A DNA stretch of 64,000 nucleotides from Globodera rostochiensis (lineage: Eukaryota; Nematoda; Chromadorea; Rhabditida; Heteroderidae): positions 1,167,501-1,231,500 of the forward strand of contig JAEVLN010000001.1 in the NCBI GenBank assembly GCA_018350325.1, in the 5' to 3' direction. The notes beneath the pieces are model-generated. The model was given only the letters and a program-made list of their open reading frames with translations, ran no database searches and was not told the origin of the DNA. The position numbers and the translations under genes were made by a program. Positions 23,743 through 36,300 of the stretch are shown in pieces. Positions within the stretch are counted from its first letter, which is position 1; every line of letters starts with the position of its first letter.

Positions 23743-26700
23743 ATGAGAGATCTCCAAGAGTTATTTGCTGAAAATTCTGTTGGTAGAAAGAGACAAGTTG
23801 CTGAAGAGGATCATCTGATGAATGGAAGTCGTTGCAAAAGGCACAAAGAATCAATAAAACCAGGTCTTCTGACTGTTTATTGTGAACTCTGATCACAAAA
23901 GATTTTCAGTTGCTGGAAAAGTGATGGGCATTGAACTGGAAAACTTTATGTGCCATAAAAAACTCAGGGTTTAAATTAAAAGAATTTTGTTATTTTTTCG
24001 TAGAAATTTGTAAGATTTTGTTCGTTTAGCTGAACTTTAACGTGGAGGAAAACAACTGTTTCTACATTATTGGGCCGAATGGGAGTGGCAAAAGTGCCTT
24101 GTTTGCTGGGCTTAACATTGGGCTTGGCGGCACTGGACGGTCAAATGAACGCGGGAAAACGTTGCAGAGTTACATCAAAGATGGAAAGAGGTTTCTTCCG
24201 AGTTTATAAATTTGTAAAAGCTTTCTGGTCCGCTCAAATTAGAACGAATTGGGTATTGAGTTTAAATGAAGCGAACACATGAACTGAACTCAATTTTTGG
24301 AGATGTTCAACTAGCCGTAGATGCATGCGAGAAATGGGAGTTTACAATTTTCTGATAAAATTGATCGAAAATTGCTGGGTCAACCCAACTCATCACCAAT
24401 CAAACTTTTTTGAAACTTGTACAATCGCAAAGCTTTAACTTAATGTTAGCTTTAAGAGATCTTTCAAGTGGTTTTAAGAATTTCTGAATCGGAAGTTGTT
24501 GCACCGATCTTGATTGGGATGATATGGGGAGACCCGAAAATTGCTAATGTTTTATGCTAAGTACATCTCAAAATTATAAATTTTTGGAAAAATTTTCAGC
24601 GATGCCCGTATACGTATTTTTCTGTCCAACAAAGGGGATTACGCTTTGGCCAACTTTGACGAAGTGATCGTAATTGAACGGCATATCATGGAGAAGAGCG
24701 CGTTATTCACGTTGAAGACGTGCACCAGCTGCGGGGGACGTGAGCGAATTGTGTCCAAGAAGAAGGCAGAGCTGGACATGCTGCTCGAGCAGTTAGGCAT
24801 TGAACTGGAAAATCCGCTCGCCTGGCTTTCTCAAGATCGTTGCCGTCAGTTCCTGCAACAGATGAAGCCAGAAAGGCTTTACCAGGTGCCATTTGATCTA
24901 TCGGTGCCAAAATTTTGCCAATAATATTTTAATGTTCCCGGCAGTTGTACAGAAAAACATCGGAGATGGACAGCACAGACTTGGTGTTCCAAAGTATTGA
25001 AGCGCATTTTGACGAGTTCTGCAAAATTTTGGACTCACTGGACGCCGAAAAGAAAGCGAGAGAAGAGTGAGTTTTCTGGACAATTGGCCAATCAAAATTC
25101 TTTAAAAAAAGAGAGTCATAAATAACATTTTAGCAATTATCTTCGAATGAAAAATCGTCACAAAGCAGCGAGGGATATCAAAGACAAAAAAGTGGAGCGA
25201 CAGCGCCTTCTGTGGTACAAACTTTGGGCCCCTATTCGGGACAATAACATTGTGAGGATTTATTTTCATTTTATTTTTTTTGAATTTTCATCAAAAAACT
25301 TCTTTAAAATTCAGCAAATCAATGAAATTAGTTCCGCGATTTGCGAAGCTTCAACTAAAAAGCAAGACGCTGTGACACAAATTAAACAGCATATGGTAAG
25401 ATTTTAAACCATTTGTTCGAAATCCAATTAAAATGGTGGCTTAGTTTGGAGCAGTAACTCAAATCAGGGACGTAGCCAGGGGGGGGGCGGGGGGGGGGAA
25501 TTCCCCCCCCCCCCCCGAAATGAAATTTCAGAAAAAAAAAACAAGAGGGGGGACCCTATTGTTTTACACTTTTACAGCTTTTTGATCAATTTTCTTAACA
25601 AATTGCCATCAAAAATCAAAAAAATTTTCCCGGCGGCGCCTATCGGCACCGCCGGGCCGCCCCTGGCGCTCAAATGGGAATGCCACCTGAGCGCCGCGCT
25701 CAGATGGATCAATTCCCCCCTCCGAAATTTTTTTCTAGCTACGTCCCTGACTCAAATTACCAGAAAGCAAAAATAATTTTTGTTTAATTGTTTGAATTAA
25801 GGACGCAAAGAACAAACTGATCAAAAAGGGACAAAGCCTTTTGCCGCAAAGGGACGAGGAATTGAAGAAGAGCAAACAGCACTACGACAAAATTCTGGAA
25901 ATGAAGCGGAGGGTGCTCGAGTTGCGACTTGAAATCACCGATTTGGAGCGCGAAGTGCAGAAGAAGGAGCGCCAAAAGACAGTTTTGGACAACGACTTGG
26001 GGGAGGCAAACGCGAAATTGGCAAAAATCATTGGCGAGTACGTTTTTTTTTTTCTTAGTTTTGTGAAATTGTATGTTGGAGGGGGGATCCCTGACTGAGC
26101 CTTGCGTCACTTTTTTTGTATACTATATTTTAGAGTCATACTTTTTTTAATACAAAATATGGCAATTTCTTAAACTTTGCTAGAACTTTCTATTTTTAGT
26201 TCAAACCGTAACATCACTGAAGAGAAACAAAGTCTCGAGGAACAATGCGCCGAAATTGCTCGCCAAATCGCTTCCATTGAAGGGGACAGAGAACCAAAAA
26301 GTTCACTGCAGCAAGAAGTCAACAGAAAGTATTTGGACAAAAAGAAACAACTGCAGGTCATTAAAAGGCTCTTAACTGCTCTTTTTCTTCTAATATTGTT
26401 TACAAAAAAAAACTGTTAGGACCAGTCTTCCGAGTTGCACCGGTTGGAGCGGCAAAAGCAACAGTTACACGAAGAGCATAACATGATCGCTCGCTCAAAA
26501 GTCAACCGGTTGGCACTGTTTGGGACGGAAATGCCAAAGTTGGCCCAACTGATTCACGCCAATCGGACCATGTTCCGGCGGTTGCCCATTGGACCAATTG
26601 GTTTGTGTGCAAATTTAAATCGTTGATAAAACAACCAAAAAAAAACTATTTTCATTAATCAAAATTAGGAAACTCCGTCAAGCTTAACGATCAGAAATGG

Positions 26701-29700
26701 GCAAATGCTGTTGAATTGCACCTGAAGAAAATGTTGTCCACCTTCATCTGCGACTCGTCCCATGATCGTACGGCGCTTGACGAAATTTGTCGTCTGAATG
26801 GCATTAAATCGCCCGAGATTATAACAGCAGCGTAAAATTTTGGCACTTTTTGTTACTAAATTTTCGATTTTTTAAAATATTTTACAATACGCTTTACGCT
26901 GCATGACGGCAAAAATGTATTCAAAAAAAAAATCTCCCAAAAAATGAAAATGTTGCATTTTGAACAGATTTACGGACACCAAATTCGACATAAGCGGGAA
27001 GGAGCCACCACACGAATTTTTGACGATTGAGCGCGTGTTGGACGACATTGAACCGACCATTTACAATGTGTTGGTGGACATGAACTATGTGGAGTGCACA
27101 TTGCTGGTTGAGCGGGACGACGAAGCTCGGAACATTATGTATCCACACGTAAGTGACATCTTTTTTTTAAAAATTTGATGCATTCTTGAGTTTGGGCATG
27201 CTCACATTCTGTGTTTTTTTCCTTTGAAACAATTTGTTTTTGGAATTTTTGATACAGAATTCAGTATTAAAGTAAATTTTTGATTTTTTACATAAAAATT
27301 GTTTGGTTAAGCCTCCGCAAAATGTATGGATGGCCATCACACAGTCCTGCAGTCAAGTGTACCCGGCACGCGGAAGGCAGCCCTACCGCTTCTTTGCCAG
27401 CCATGGCCAATTCCATTCCCGCGCGTTGGCACATCGTTTTTTGGCCCAAGACCCGTCAACTATAGTTGCACAAATTCGGCAAATTGAGCAGGAAATTATT
27501 GAAAAAGACATTGCGAAGAACAAGGTTTGTTTGTGTTTGAAAGTTTGATGAAGAAAGAACATTTTGATGTTTAAAATTAAATTAGAGGTGAATTTTTTTC
27601 AGTTTGAACAACACGTTCGCGTGGCAGCAAACGCGTTGAGTGAAGCGAACGCGGCGGTCAGCGAGTTCGACCGGCAGCTGAACCAATTGACGGAGAGGCG
27701 CAACTCAGCGGAGGATGAGCTGCAGAAGTTGGACCAGTTGTTGTTCAGCGGGGAGCGGATTGACAATTTGGTGGGGACAGTTTTGTTTCGTGGTTGATGG
27801 GAGGGGGGGGGGAGTTGAGAGTCATAAAACGGCAAAATGTTCCATTCGTTACAAAAAATTAATTATTTAAAGCAAGGCGCGATCCGTGAAGCATCCAAGC
27901 AGCGCGCAATGTGTCTTGGACATTTGGACGAAGTTCATACAAAATATGCGCAAAAGTTGGAGGAACAAAATGAAGCCAAACATCGTATTGTGGAGGCCGA
28001 ACGAAAGGCCGCTTATCTGAAGAATAATGTCAACCAAATTGAGGTTGGTGTTCATTAGCAGCTTCATTTTGATGCCATATTTCAAAGAAAACAGTTTTGG
28101 TTTGAATGCTTAACTTTTTTTTCCATTTAAGTCGGACATTGAAAGCTTCAGTAAACAGCAGGAGAAAATTGCGGAAAAAGTGCGAGATTTTGAGACTGTG
28201 TCGGATCGTCAACAAAACAAAATTACGAAATTGGAGGATGCCATTGCCGAATTACAGTGGGTGATGTTATTTACCTATACTCGTTTTTAATGATTTTTTG
28301 ATGTGAAAAGTTTTAATAAATTTTTGCTGCTTTCTAAAGGCTTCGAAATTATATGTTTTTGCGGTTTTTTCTTTTTTTTTTAATTTAAAGAATAAAGAAA
28401 TAAAATTTCCTTTCAATTTCAGAAGCGAAAACACAGAGCGCCAGGAAAGCATTGCTTCAATGAATCTTGCGCCTGAGCATGAAGAATTTCTTCCGGATTT
28501 TGGGAAGATTCCACCTACTGCCGAATTGCAGCATAATCTGAAGCACATTGAACAATTCATCAAATTGGAGGAGAACAAGTATTTGATCCATTTATTTGTT
28601 TGGAATTGAGGCGAAATGTCGGATTTTTTGGGATCAAAATTTCTGGATTTGTTGAAGCATTTGCTTGTTTTGTCCGGAATTTTCGAGTCCGTTCAGTGTG
28701 TTTTTGTGTTCTAATATTAATGTTACATTCCATTTTTAGCCACGATCCCGTGCCAACAATTGAGGACCTCAAACAGAAGGCAGAAGACTACAAGAAGTTC
28801 AAGGAAGACCATGGTGTTTGGGCTCGCAGAAAACAGGCAGGCACAAATTGGCATTTTAATATTTTATTCTCATTTATTCCAGAAATTGATGGAGATGAAG
28901 GATTGTCGAAAACGACGCTTCAACTTGCTGAAGGCGTCACTGCCGCAAAAGATTGCCAACGAATTCAGGGACAGCATGAACATGCGCGGTTTCAAGTCCT
29001 CTTTGAGCATCAATGACGAGCGGCAACTTGTCGAAATACGCGTCGAACAACCTGGCGAGTGCTCCAACGATGCGCAGGCAGACGACGATGACGGCATGGA
29101 AGGCAGAGGAGGCGCACGACGACGGATGGGCAGGGACAGAAGGGGTGGAGCGGCGGCGCCGGGGACAAGCAGCAAGCGAATACTGCAAGACTTGAGGGGT
29201 CGGTCCGCCGTTTCTCATCGTTTTAAAATAATTTACAAAAAACATTCAATAATATTTGCCTAAATGGGTTTATACCGACTTTTTTTTTTAGGTTTGAGCG
29301 GTGGCGAACGATCATTCACTACCGTTTCTTTTGTGATGGCGTTGTGGAGTTGTATGGAATCGCCGTTCCGATGTTCGGACGAATTTGACGTGTTCATGGA
29401 TCCGGTGAATCGAAGTGAGTGCGCATTGTTAAAATCAGGGGGTGGCTACGGCCCTGGTTAAAATAACAATTTAAATGACAAATCCCTAATTCTGAATTTG
29501 AGGAATTTCAATGGAAATGCTTGCTCGTATGGCCATGGAGAGGAAACACACCCAATTCTTCTTCTTCACACCTCAAAGCATTATGGAAATGAAAAGTGGG
29601 CAGTTTTTTTATTGGCAGCAATTTTGTGACAGCACATTTCCGTTTTTTCTTAAAACAAACAAATAGTTTAGTTTTTATGTTTTGAGCTAACCGATGGACA

Positions 29701-29895
29701 AAATTCTTTTTCTGTGATTCACTCCTTTTTTAAATCAAATAATCAGCGTCCATTTTTGTGACAGATGATGAACTGCAAATCGAAGTATTTGAGATGAAGC
29801 GAATTGCTGGACTGCTCGCTGTCGGTCAAGGAGGTGATGAAGAGGAGGCGGAGGTGGAGGAGCTGGCGGAGGAGCAAGAGAATGGTCAAAAATAA
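23743..29895 (+). CDS. SMC6: SMC6, SMC5/6 complex ATPase
   Basis: The SMC5/6 complex acts in homologous repair and replication-fork resolution. The start exon [11 protein letters not shown] is followed by [17 protein letters not shown] (the SMC6 NFMCH motif) and the Walker [21 protein letters not shown] near 24065-24125. The N-terminal ATPase lobe continues with [18 protein letters not shown] and [18 protein letters not shown]. It ends [19 protein letters not shown], where SMC6 has NPVSVLTQEMSKQFLQ. Long coiled coils span about 25000-28750, with a hinge-like middle near 26450-27480. The C-lobe has the signature [20 protein letters not shown] (29292-29350), Walker [11 protein letters not shown] and [11 protein letters not shown]. 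The acidic tail ends [13 protein letters not shown] rather than the SMC5 form supports SMC6. One intron holds a hAT MITE. Confidence 0.93.
25465..25749. mobile_element. hAT-family MITE with perfect 8-bp target duplication
   Basis: The element starts CAGGGACGTAGC and ends GCTACGTCCCTG, a perfect 12-bp terminal inverted repeat. It is flanked on both sides by ACTCAAAT (25457-25464 and 25750-25757). CAGGG-type ends with 8-bp duplications are diagnostic of hAT transposition. The 285-bp interior has G9 and C13 runs and no transposase. It lies in an SMC6 intron in the coiled-coil-coding part. Confidence 0.93.
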
Positions 29896-30408
29896 TTTGA
29901 GAGAAGAAAAATGCATACAGAAAAGTGCAATTTATTCGTTGTGTTATATTTACTCTTTGAATTGTGGCATTTGGTTATATGTGTAAGTACAACAACAATC
30001 TCATCAAGATTCCATTCTCATTCACCGCGTGACACATCATATTTTTGTTATGCCTTTTTGTGTCCAATGGTGTAAATCAATTCACACACACAAAAAAACA
30101 TTGCTGATGCATCCATTTTTGAATGTTGTGCACATTTCATTTTTGTATTTATATGTGTAATATGTTTACATTCTTTTTTTTTTGCTTGTCGAAACTTTTT
30201 TGACTTGTGGTTCACACTTTTATGTGAGTTTTTATTAAAAAACGGACGGCGGTCTTAGTATATTTGAAAATTTGCTCAGGCTTCATTGATGGAGTCTGCT
30301 TGAATTTAAAAACACTGAGAACCATTGGTTCAAGTCCGTTACCATGTCATGTCATGTCCTGTCCGTTGTTTAGCACAGCTCAGCTAATGCTCAGCAGCAG
30401 CCGACGGC
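29896..30408. other. Spacer between SMC6 and DXO
   Basis: 513 bp, T-rich, probably SMC6 3' UTR. A CTCAGCAG acceptor-like sequence lies just upstream of the DXO start at 30409. There is a short ATGTC iteration near 30343-30360. No gene seen. Confidence 0.4.
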
Positions 30409-32532
30409 ATGCACCAAGAATCCAAAAAGCCAAAAATTCAAGACGACGATGAGGAGGTGCCGATCATTCCCCAATCGCTGTCTTCCGATCCGGCCCATTT
30501 TGTCCAGCGGATTGACCCGAACAAACTTGCGCTCTCAAAACCCAGTGATTTAATTTTTAATGTTCACATTTTTGGCATTCCGATAATTCGTTTGAATTTC
30601 GATTTGGTATCGGGGAAAGCAGCTGAATCGGTGATCAAAATTTGCATTGTTTTCAGCTTGTATCGGCGAGTTTTCGCTGGACAGCTCGCGCCAACCGCAG
30701 TTGGGCCGTTCGCGGGTACGCTATTTCAACGACAAAGCGCTGGGCCGCAAATTGAAAGGTGTCAATTTGGACGCTAACATTCACACATTTGTGCCAAAGG
30801 GAACCGATGCCGAAGGTGATTTTTTGTCATGGAAAGCAAACCTTTTTTTTTGGAAATTATAAAATGAGCAATAAACTTTTTGCGTTTTGTTTACAGGAAT
30901 TGAACAAATCCTCCGTTGGATTATGGCCATGTCGGAACCGAACAGCTCGCTGAGGAAGGTGAGCTGCAATGAACTCTGGAATCCATAAAAAATTGGATCA
31001 AGAATTGAAATATTCAGCGGATTTTCAGACTATCCACGAGTGCGACTTTGTGCTGTGGCGTGGCACATTGATGCGCCTGTGCATTTCGCCCTATGACGTG
31101 GACGCATATGGCGTTGGTGTCAAAATCGGGTGCACAAAGCACAAAGGTGGTCCAAAAATTCCCAATTTTTTTTTTGTTAAAAAATGTTTTCTTATCTAAA
31201 ATGAAACGCGAGGGTTTTCGGATCGATACAAACTTCTTTTAGGCGTTTATTTCATCAACGAATTTGACACGGAGACGAAACGGCACTCGGAGAGCAGCCG
31301 CAACGACTACCAACGACGGATGTGCTACGGGGGCTTCAAATTTGAGCAAATCGTTACCGTCGACGACTTTTTGGAGGAGACGAACATTTCGGCGGCGGCT
31401 GCGGAACCTGTTAACCAAAACAACGAATTTGTGGGCATCTTCAAATGTGAGTGGTTTGACTGACCAACTCGAAATTCTGGTGTCCGGGATCGGGGTCTAT
31501 CAACCCCGGGTCTGGATTGGTTTTTAAGATTGTATCTGGAATGCTACTGATATTGTCGGAGCTCTGTCCAACCAATTTATCAAAACCCCAAATTTTGTGC
31601 GTTTAATTTTAAGCTACACTGAGCTCCGCGCGGCAGAGCGATGGACCCAGTCCGCCGTCGTTGCGGCTTTTGTACGGCGCCGAGATTGATTGCATTTCGC
31701 CAGTGTACGGCGAATTTATGGAGATCAAAACGCAGTACAAATCCATTGGGCAAGGAAAAGGATTTGTGAACAAAGGTGGGGACAAAAAAAATATATGTTT
31801 TTTTCTTTTTTCAAAATTTGCAGCTCTCAAATGGTGGATCCAATCGTATCTGATCGGCATCAAACAATTGATCATCGGAGTTCATGAAAACCGTAAATCG
31901 CCGGATTAAAAATTAAAAATCAAAGAATTTTTTGAAGAAATATTGGGTACAATTTTTGATTGGGCGATATTATCGAGACCGGACCGACTGAGACGAGAGA
32001 CCTCGCCGAAAAAAATTTAAAAATTGATCGGAGAAAGTCCGGGCTTTAGTGAATAATTATTAGAGCAAGGACTTGAAGATCGGTCGAGATTTCGATCGAG
32101 AATCTCAGAAAAATCTCGATCAAAAAGTAGGGAGAATCTCGATCGTCCTTGCTCAAGTAGCGCAGCACCATTTCCCAAATTTGATTTGGGATAAATATAT
32201 AGTTTGATATTGCACCTCTTTCAGTCACTCTCAACCGTGTGGAGCTGTTCCCAGTCGACTCGTTGCCCAAGTTGGCCGCAACATTGTGCAACAACAGCAA
32301 CGGCACCGGTTGCTGCTGGTCCGGCTCCGTCTGTTTGGAATTTCTGTTCCAATTTCTGCGCAGCATTCGGCACGCTGTGGACACACTGCCCGAGGGGGCC
32401 ATTCTGGTGGCGGAGCGTCAGCCGAGCGCGCGCGAATTCAAATTTTGCGTCATTGCGCCGGACGACGCGAGCGGACAAAGCGAACATCGCGTGCTCAGCG
32501 ACACGTTCAGGGCAAGTGGACGGACACACTGA
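30409..32532 (+). CDS. DXO/Rai1 family RNA 5'-end decapping and exonuclease protein
   Basis: The family removes defective caps (including NAD caps in many members) and degrades the RNA. The N-terminus MHQESKKPKIQDDDEEVP is acidic/basic and disordered. Conserved blocks follow: FNDKALGRKLKGVNLDANI, IEQILRWIMAM and CDFVLWRGTLMRLCISPY, which supplies the substrate-binding Arg region. The metal-binding strands are GAEIDCISPVYGEFMEIKTQ (about 31677-31740), giving the family's E-I-D and E-x-K acidic/lysine residues, followed by LKWWIQSYLIGIKQLIIGV, where DXO has LKWWAQSFLPGV. The C-terminus ends TFRASGRTH. At about 400 residues the length fits. Catalytic residues look intact, so an active enzyme is likely. 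Confidence 0.9.
32055..32152. repeat. Palindromic dispersed repeat in a DXO intron
   Basis: Begins TAGAGCAAGGACTTG and ends GTCCTTGCTCA, with GATCGGTCGAGATTTCG and GAATCTCGATC inside, so the whole copy can fold back. It belongs with the TCGAGA/GATCGG elements at 2123, 37419 and 57563. No clear target duplication. Confidence 0.55.
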
Positions 32533-33399
32533 TAACTTTGCCCGTTTTTCTTTTTGATTTTACATTTGGGGGGGGGGGGCTGGTTGGCTTATTTTGGACA
32601 ATCCCGTCAATGAAGACTGTTTGAAAGACGCCGAATTTTTACAAAAAATACGAATTTTCTGTTGAAAATAAAAATATTAGGAATTGTTGACAAATAAGTT
32701 GCAATTTTCAGAATCACTCGTGGCGATGAAAAACAACATTTTGTGTGGCAGAATCTGTAGTTGAGAATGACCGTCATTTTGTTTTTCGTGTGCCTTTGTG
32801 TTTGTAATGCATCCCTTTATTAACAAGTTTTTATCGCTTTATTTAATCTTTATTTTATTCTTTAAATAAATATATTTTGAAGAAAATATTTTTTCTGTCT
32901 GGAGGTGGGTGGGGGGGGGTGGGCGAATTTGGAAAATTTTCGGATTTTTTTTTTGGGTCTCGGTCTTGGCTAGAAAAACGAAATGTTCGCGTCGCGTCAG
33001 TCCATTCGGCGCGAGCGGCGTCATGTCCTCCTCATTCATTTGTCCGTCCATGCACTTCACAAATTCATCTCGTCGTCACTCGGTCTGTTGCGCCCCCGCA
33101 AGTGGCGGGTGGGGCATTTGAGTGCCGCCGTCTCGTCTGTTCTTGACGGATGCCCTCCGGGGCCAGAGCATTTTTGATTAAATTGCCAAGTTTGAATTGG
33201 CGCACTGACTAAAAAATCTGTGAGGAGTTCCTATAGAGCTTCCAGCCCGCCGCCCCACATCCACTTTTGCCGTGCAAAGCTGGCTGCACTACGGTCGAAC
33301 CGGGCAAAAGTGGCACACTTTTTTGTCTGAATCCAATTTTTGTGCCGAAATTTTACAAAAAAATTTGATTGGTTTGAGAATTCGGACTAAAGTGACGAG
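32533..33399. other. Intergenic region between DXO and the decarboxylase gene
   Basis: 867 bp. It includes a G11 run near 32569 and a GC-rich island at 32985-33175. The minus strand there reads VKCMDGQMNEEDMTPLAPNG in an open frame, but I could not connect it to other exons. The rest is AT-rich and probably contains the promoter of the downstream gene. Confidence 0.35.
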
Positions 33400-36300
33400 A
33401 TGGTCAACGCGTTCGGTTACATGTTCCAAGGCTTGAACAAATTTTGTGAAGAGAAAACATCCAAATGGCGTCAGAACCTTTCATTCTCAAGTAGGTCGGG
33501 CAGCGCTGATCAGCAGTACTTTAATTCTGATTAGATTGATTTCTTGGGGGAAGTGCCATTCAAAATTTCGAGTCGAGTATTTCAGCGAAATCTCGTCCCG
33601 TTTTGGGTCCCAAATGGCACCCATCCCCCCCCCCCCCCTCCCTACTTTTTTGAATGACACTTTTACGCCCACTTTTTTTGATTTGTTGAAGATCCGCCCA
33701 GTCCGATGGTTCCTCCGGCGACAGTTGGCACTGCAGGCGGTCATCTCCAGCAGCAGCAGCAGCAGCATCAACAAAATTGCACTGTCTCATCACCACGCCG
33801 ATGGCAGTCGTCGAACGCCTCCTCCTCCTCGTGCTGTTCGTCCTCCAACGTGCTGCACCCGTGCTGCTCCTCCACCAGCGGGGTGCCCAGCTCCAACTTT
33901 GTCTCCTGCTCATCGCGTGGTTCATCAACTGCACAAATTGTTGCTGTTAGCGCCGCCAGCAGTGAACGGACAGCGCTCGCCACGGGGGAGGAAGTGCCAT
34001 TTTTGCACTCTTGCGATCAGCAACGGTCGTCACAATGTTCGCGGTTGATTGACGACGACATTTTGGCGGCGGGGGATGTGACAACAACGACGACGGCGGC
34101 GGCACGAAAACAGCAGCAGCAGCAGAAAATACTCAAAATGTTGAGAGAGGAGGACGGAGGAGGAGGTGCTGCAATCTTTTGGAGGACCTCGGGACCGACT
34201 GATTCCCGGAAGGCATTTTGGTGCCGGTATTAGGGTTGGTCCCCGACCCCTCGGGGGTGGGGAGGTCGGGGTTGGCCAAGTCGGGGATCGGGGAGGTCGG
34301 GGTTGGCCAAGTCGGGGATCGGGGAGGTCGGGCGGAGAGCCAAGTCGGGGATCGGGGTGGCCAACTCGTGGATCGGGAAGCTCTGGCCATCAGGGATCGA
34401 GGTCGGGGACTAACCCTACCGAAAACTCCGGCCACTCATTCCAATCGATTAGAAAATCCTTCTCAAGTGATTGGAGGAAGTGACACGAGGCGAACATTGT
34501 CCGTGGGAAGTGCAGTGGGCAGGCGCAGTTTGGACGAGGCGGCAGCGGCGGCGGCATTGTTGGCACGCAAAGGCACAGCCGCCGCGACCGAAGGTGGAGG
34601 TGAGCAGAGACTGAAATGATTGAACTATTGATTTTTTCTTATCGACAAAAAAAAAGATCAGAGTGATCAAGTTTGAAAAGGGCCCGAATTGATCAAAAAG
34701 GACAAGGAGGTCACAATAAATTTAACCACTCCCTCAGGCAACGGGATGAGCTCGTCCGAGTTTCGACACCGCGGGCGTCAAATGGTGGATTACATTGTGG
34801 ATTATATGGATGGCATTGAAAAGCGAAGGGTGAGCAAGCAGTAGAAGAATGCTCCGGATCAATCCAATGACGGATTCTGTCCAGCCAGAATTGTCTTTGT
34901 TATTTGTCTTTTTCGCAAAAAGGTGGTTCCGTCCATTGAGCCGGGCTATTTGCGTGAACTTATCCCGTCGCAAGCGCCCCACCAGGCGGAGACGTTCGAC
35001 CGAGTGCTGCAGGACTTCGAGGCGTACATCATGCCCGGGGTAAATTCCAGTTTAAATCGCAGCACACAAATTCGTTGTTGCCTCTGATCAGGTGACACAT
35101 TGGCAACATCCGCGCTTCCACGCCTATTTTCCGGCCGGCAACTCGTTCCCCTCCATCCTGGCCGATATGCTTTCGGACGCGCTCGGATGCATGGGCTTCT
35201 CCTGGGTATGAATTCAGGAATATAACCGGATTCCAGAGTTCTGGACATTTTTGGTTCAGGAATTCCTGGACCTTTTTTGGAGCCGGAATACAAAAATTCT
35301 AACAAATTTTGATTTTGGTGTGTTCAAATTGAAGGCCGCTTGTCCGGCGATGACTGAGCTGGAGATGCACATGCTCCAATGGTTCGGCCAAATGATTGGA
35401 CTTCCGCTCGATTTTCTGCCGTTCACCGAAAATGCCACCGGTGGGGGCGTCATTCAGGTGTACTTTTGACATACATTTGGATCCATTTATATTTTGATCG
35501 GAGTCGTGATTAACAAGAAAAACGTGATCATAAGGTTCCGATCAGAATTAGGATCAGCCAAAAAGTGTGATTGAAAATCATGACGTTTTACTGCAAATTC
35601 TTCCCCCGAAGGGTTCCGCGTCCGAATGCAATTTTGTCGCTTTGTTGGCGGCCCGCTTTGAGGTGATGAAAGAGTTGCGGCATCGCTTCCCCTTTGTGGA
35701 GGATGGCCTGTTGATGTCCAAACTGATCGCGTACTGCTCCAAGGAGGTGACTGTCATTTTTGGTTCATCGACAGATTTTTTTTTGTCAATTATTTGTAAC
35801 AGAGCGCTTTGCATAATTCCGGGTTGGTTATGCGGTTTGGTTTTGGGATCGCTAACTTTAAACCAGACTGTTGGACAAAATTTGTAATTTTTAAAAGGTT
35901 TCAAAAAATTGAAAAAAATTAAAAAAGAATGGTTTTTAAATTCTAAGCCAGAAATATTTTCTTTTTTTATTTTCAAATTTTTCCCAAAGGCACATTCCTC
36001 GATTGAGAAGGCGGCAATGATCGCGATTGTGAAGCTGCGCATTCTGGAAACGGATTCCAACTTTCGCCTGAGGGGCGAAACTTTGCAAACCGCAATTACC
36101 GTGCAAAATAAAATTATAATATTTTTAAAAATTTTTTTCACTAAAAATTTGTGCCAGGAAGATCGCAATTTGGGCCTGATCCCGTTCTTTGTGTCCACCA
36201 CGCTGGGCACTACCTCCTGCTGTTCGTTTGATGTACTGTCCGAAATTGGGCCCGTCTGCACACGCAGCGACATGTTAATAATTTCAAATAAACAAAATTG

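Noticed and set aside
28870..29245. Minus-strand frames of about 100 codons
   Set aside because: Antisense to SMC6 exons just before the ABC signature exon.
23743..29895. SMC5 as an alternative
   Set aside because: NFMCH, the NPLAWLSQ...FLQQM block and DEFDVFMD agree with SMC6 rather than SMC5.
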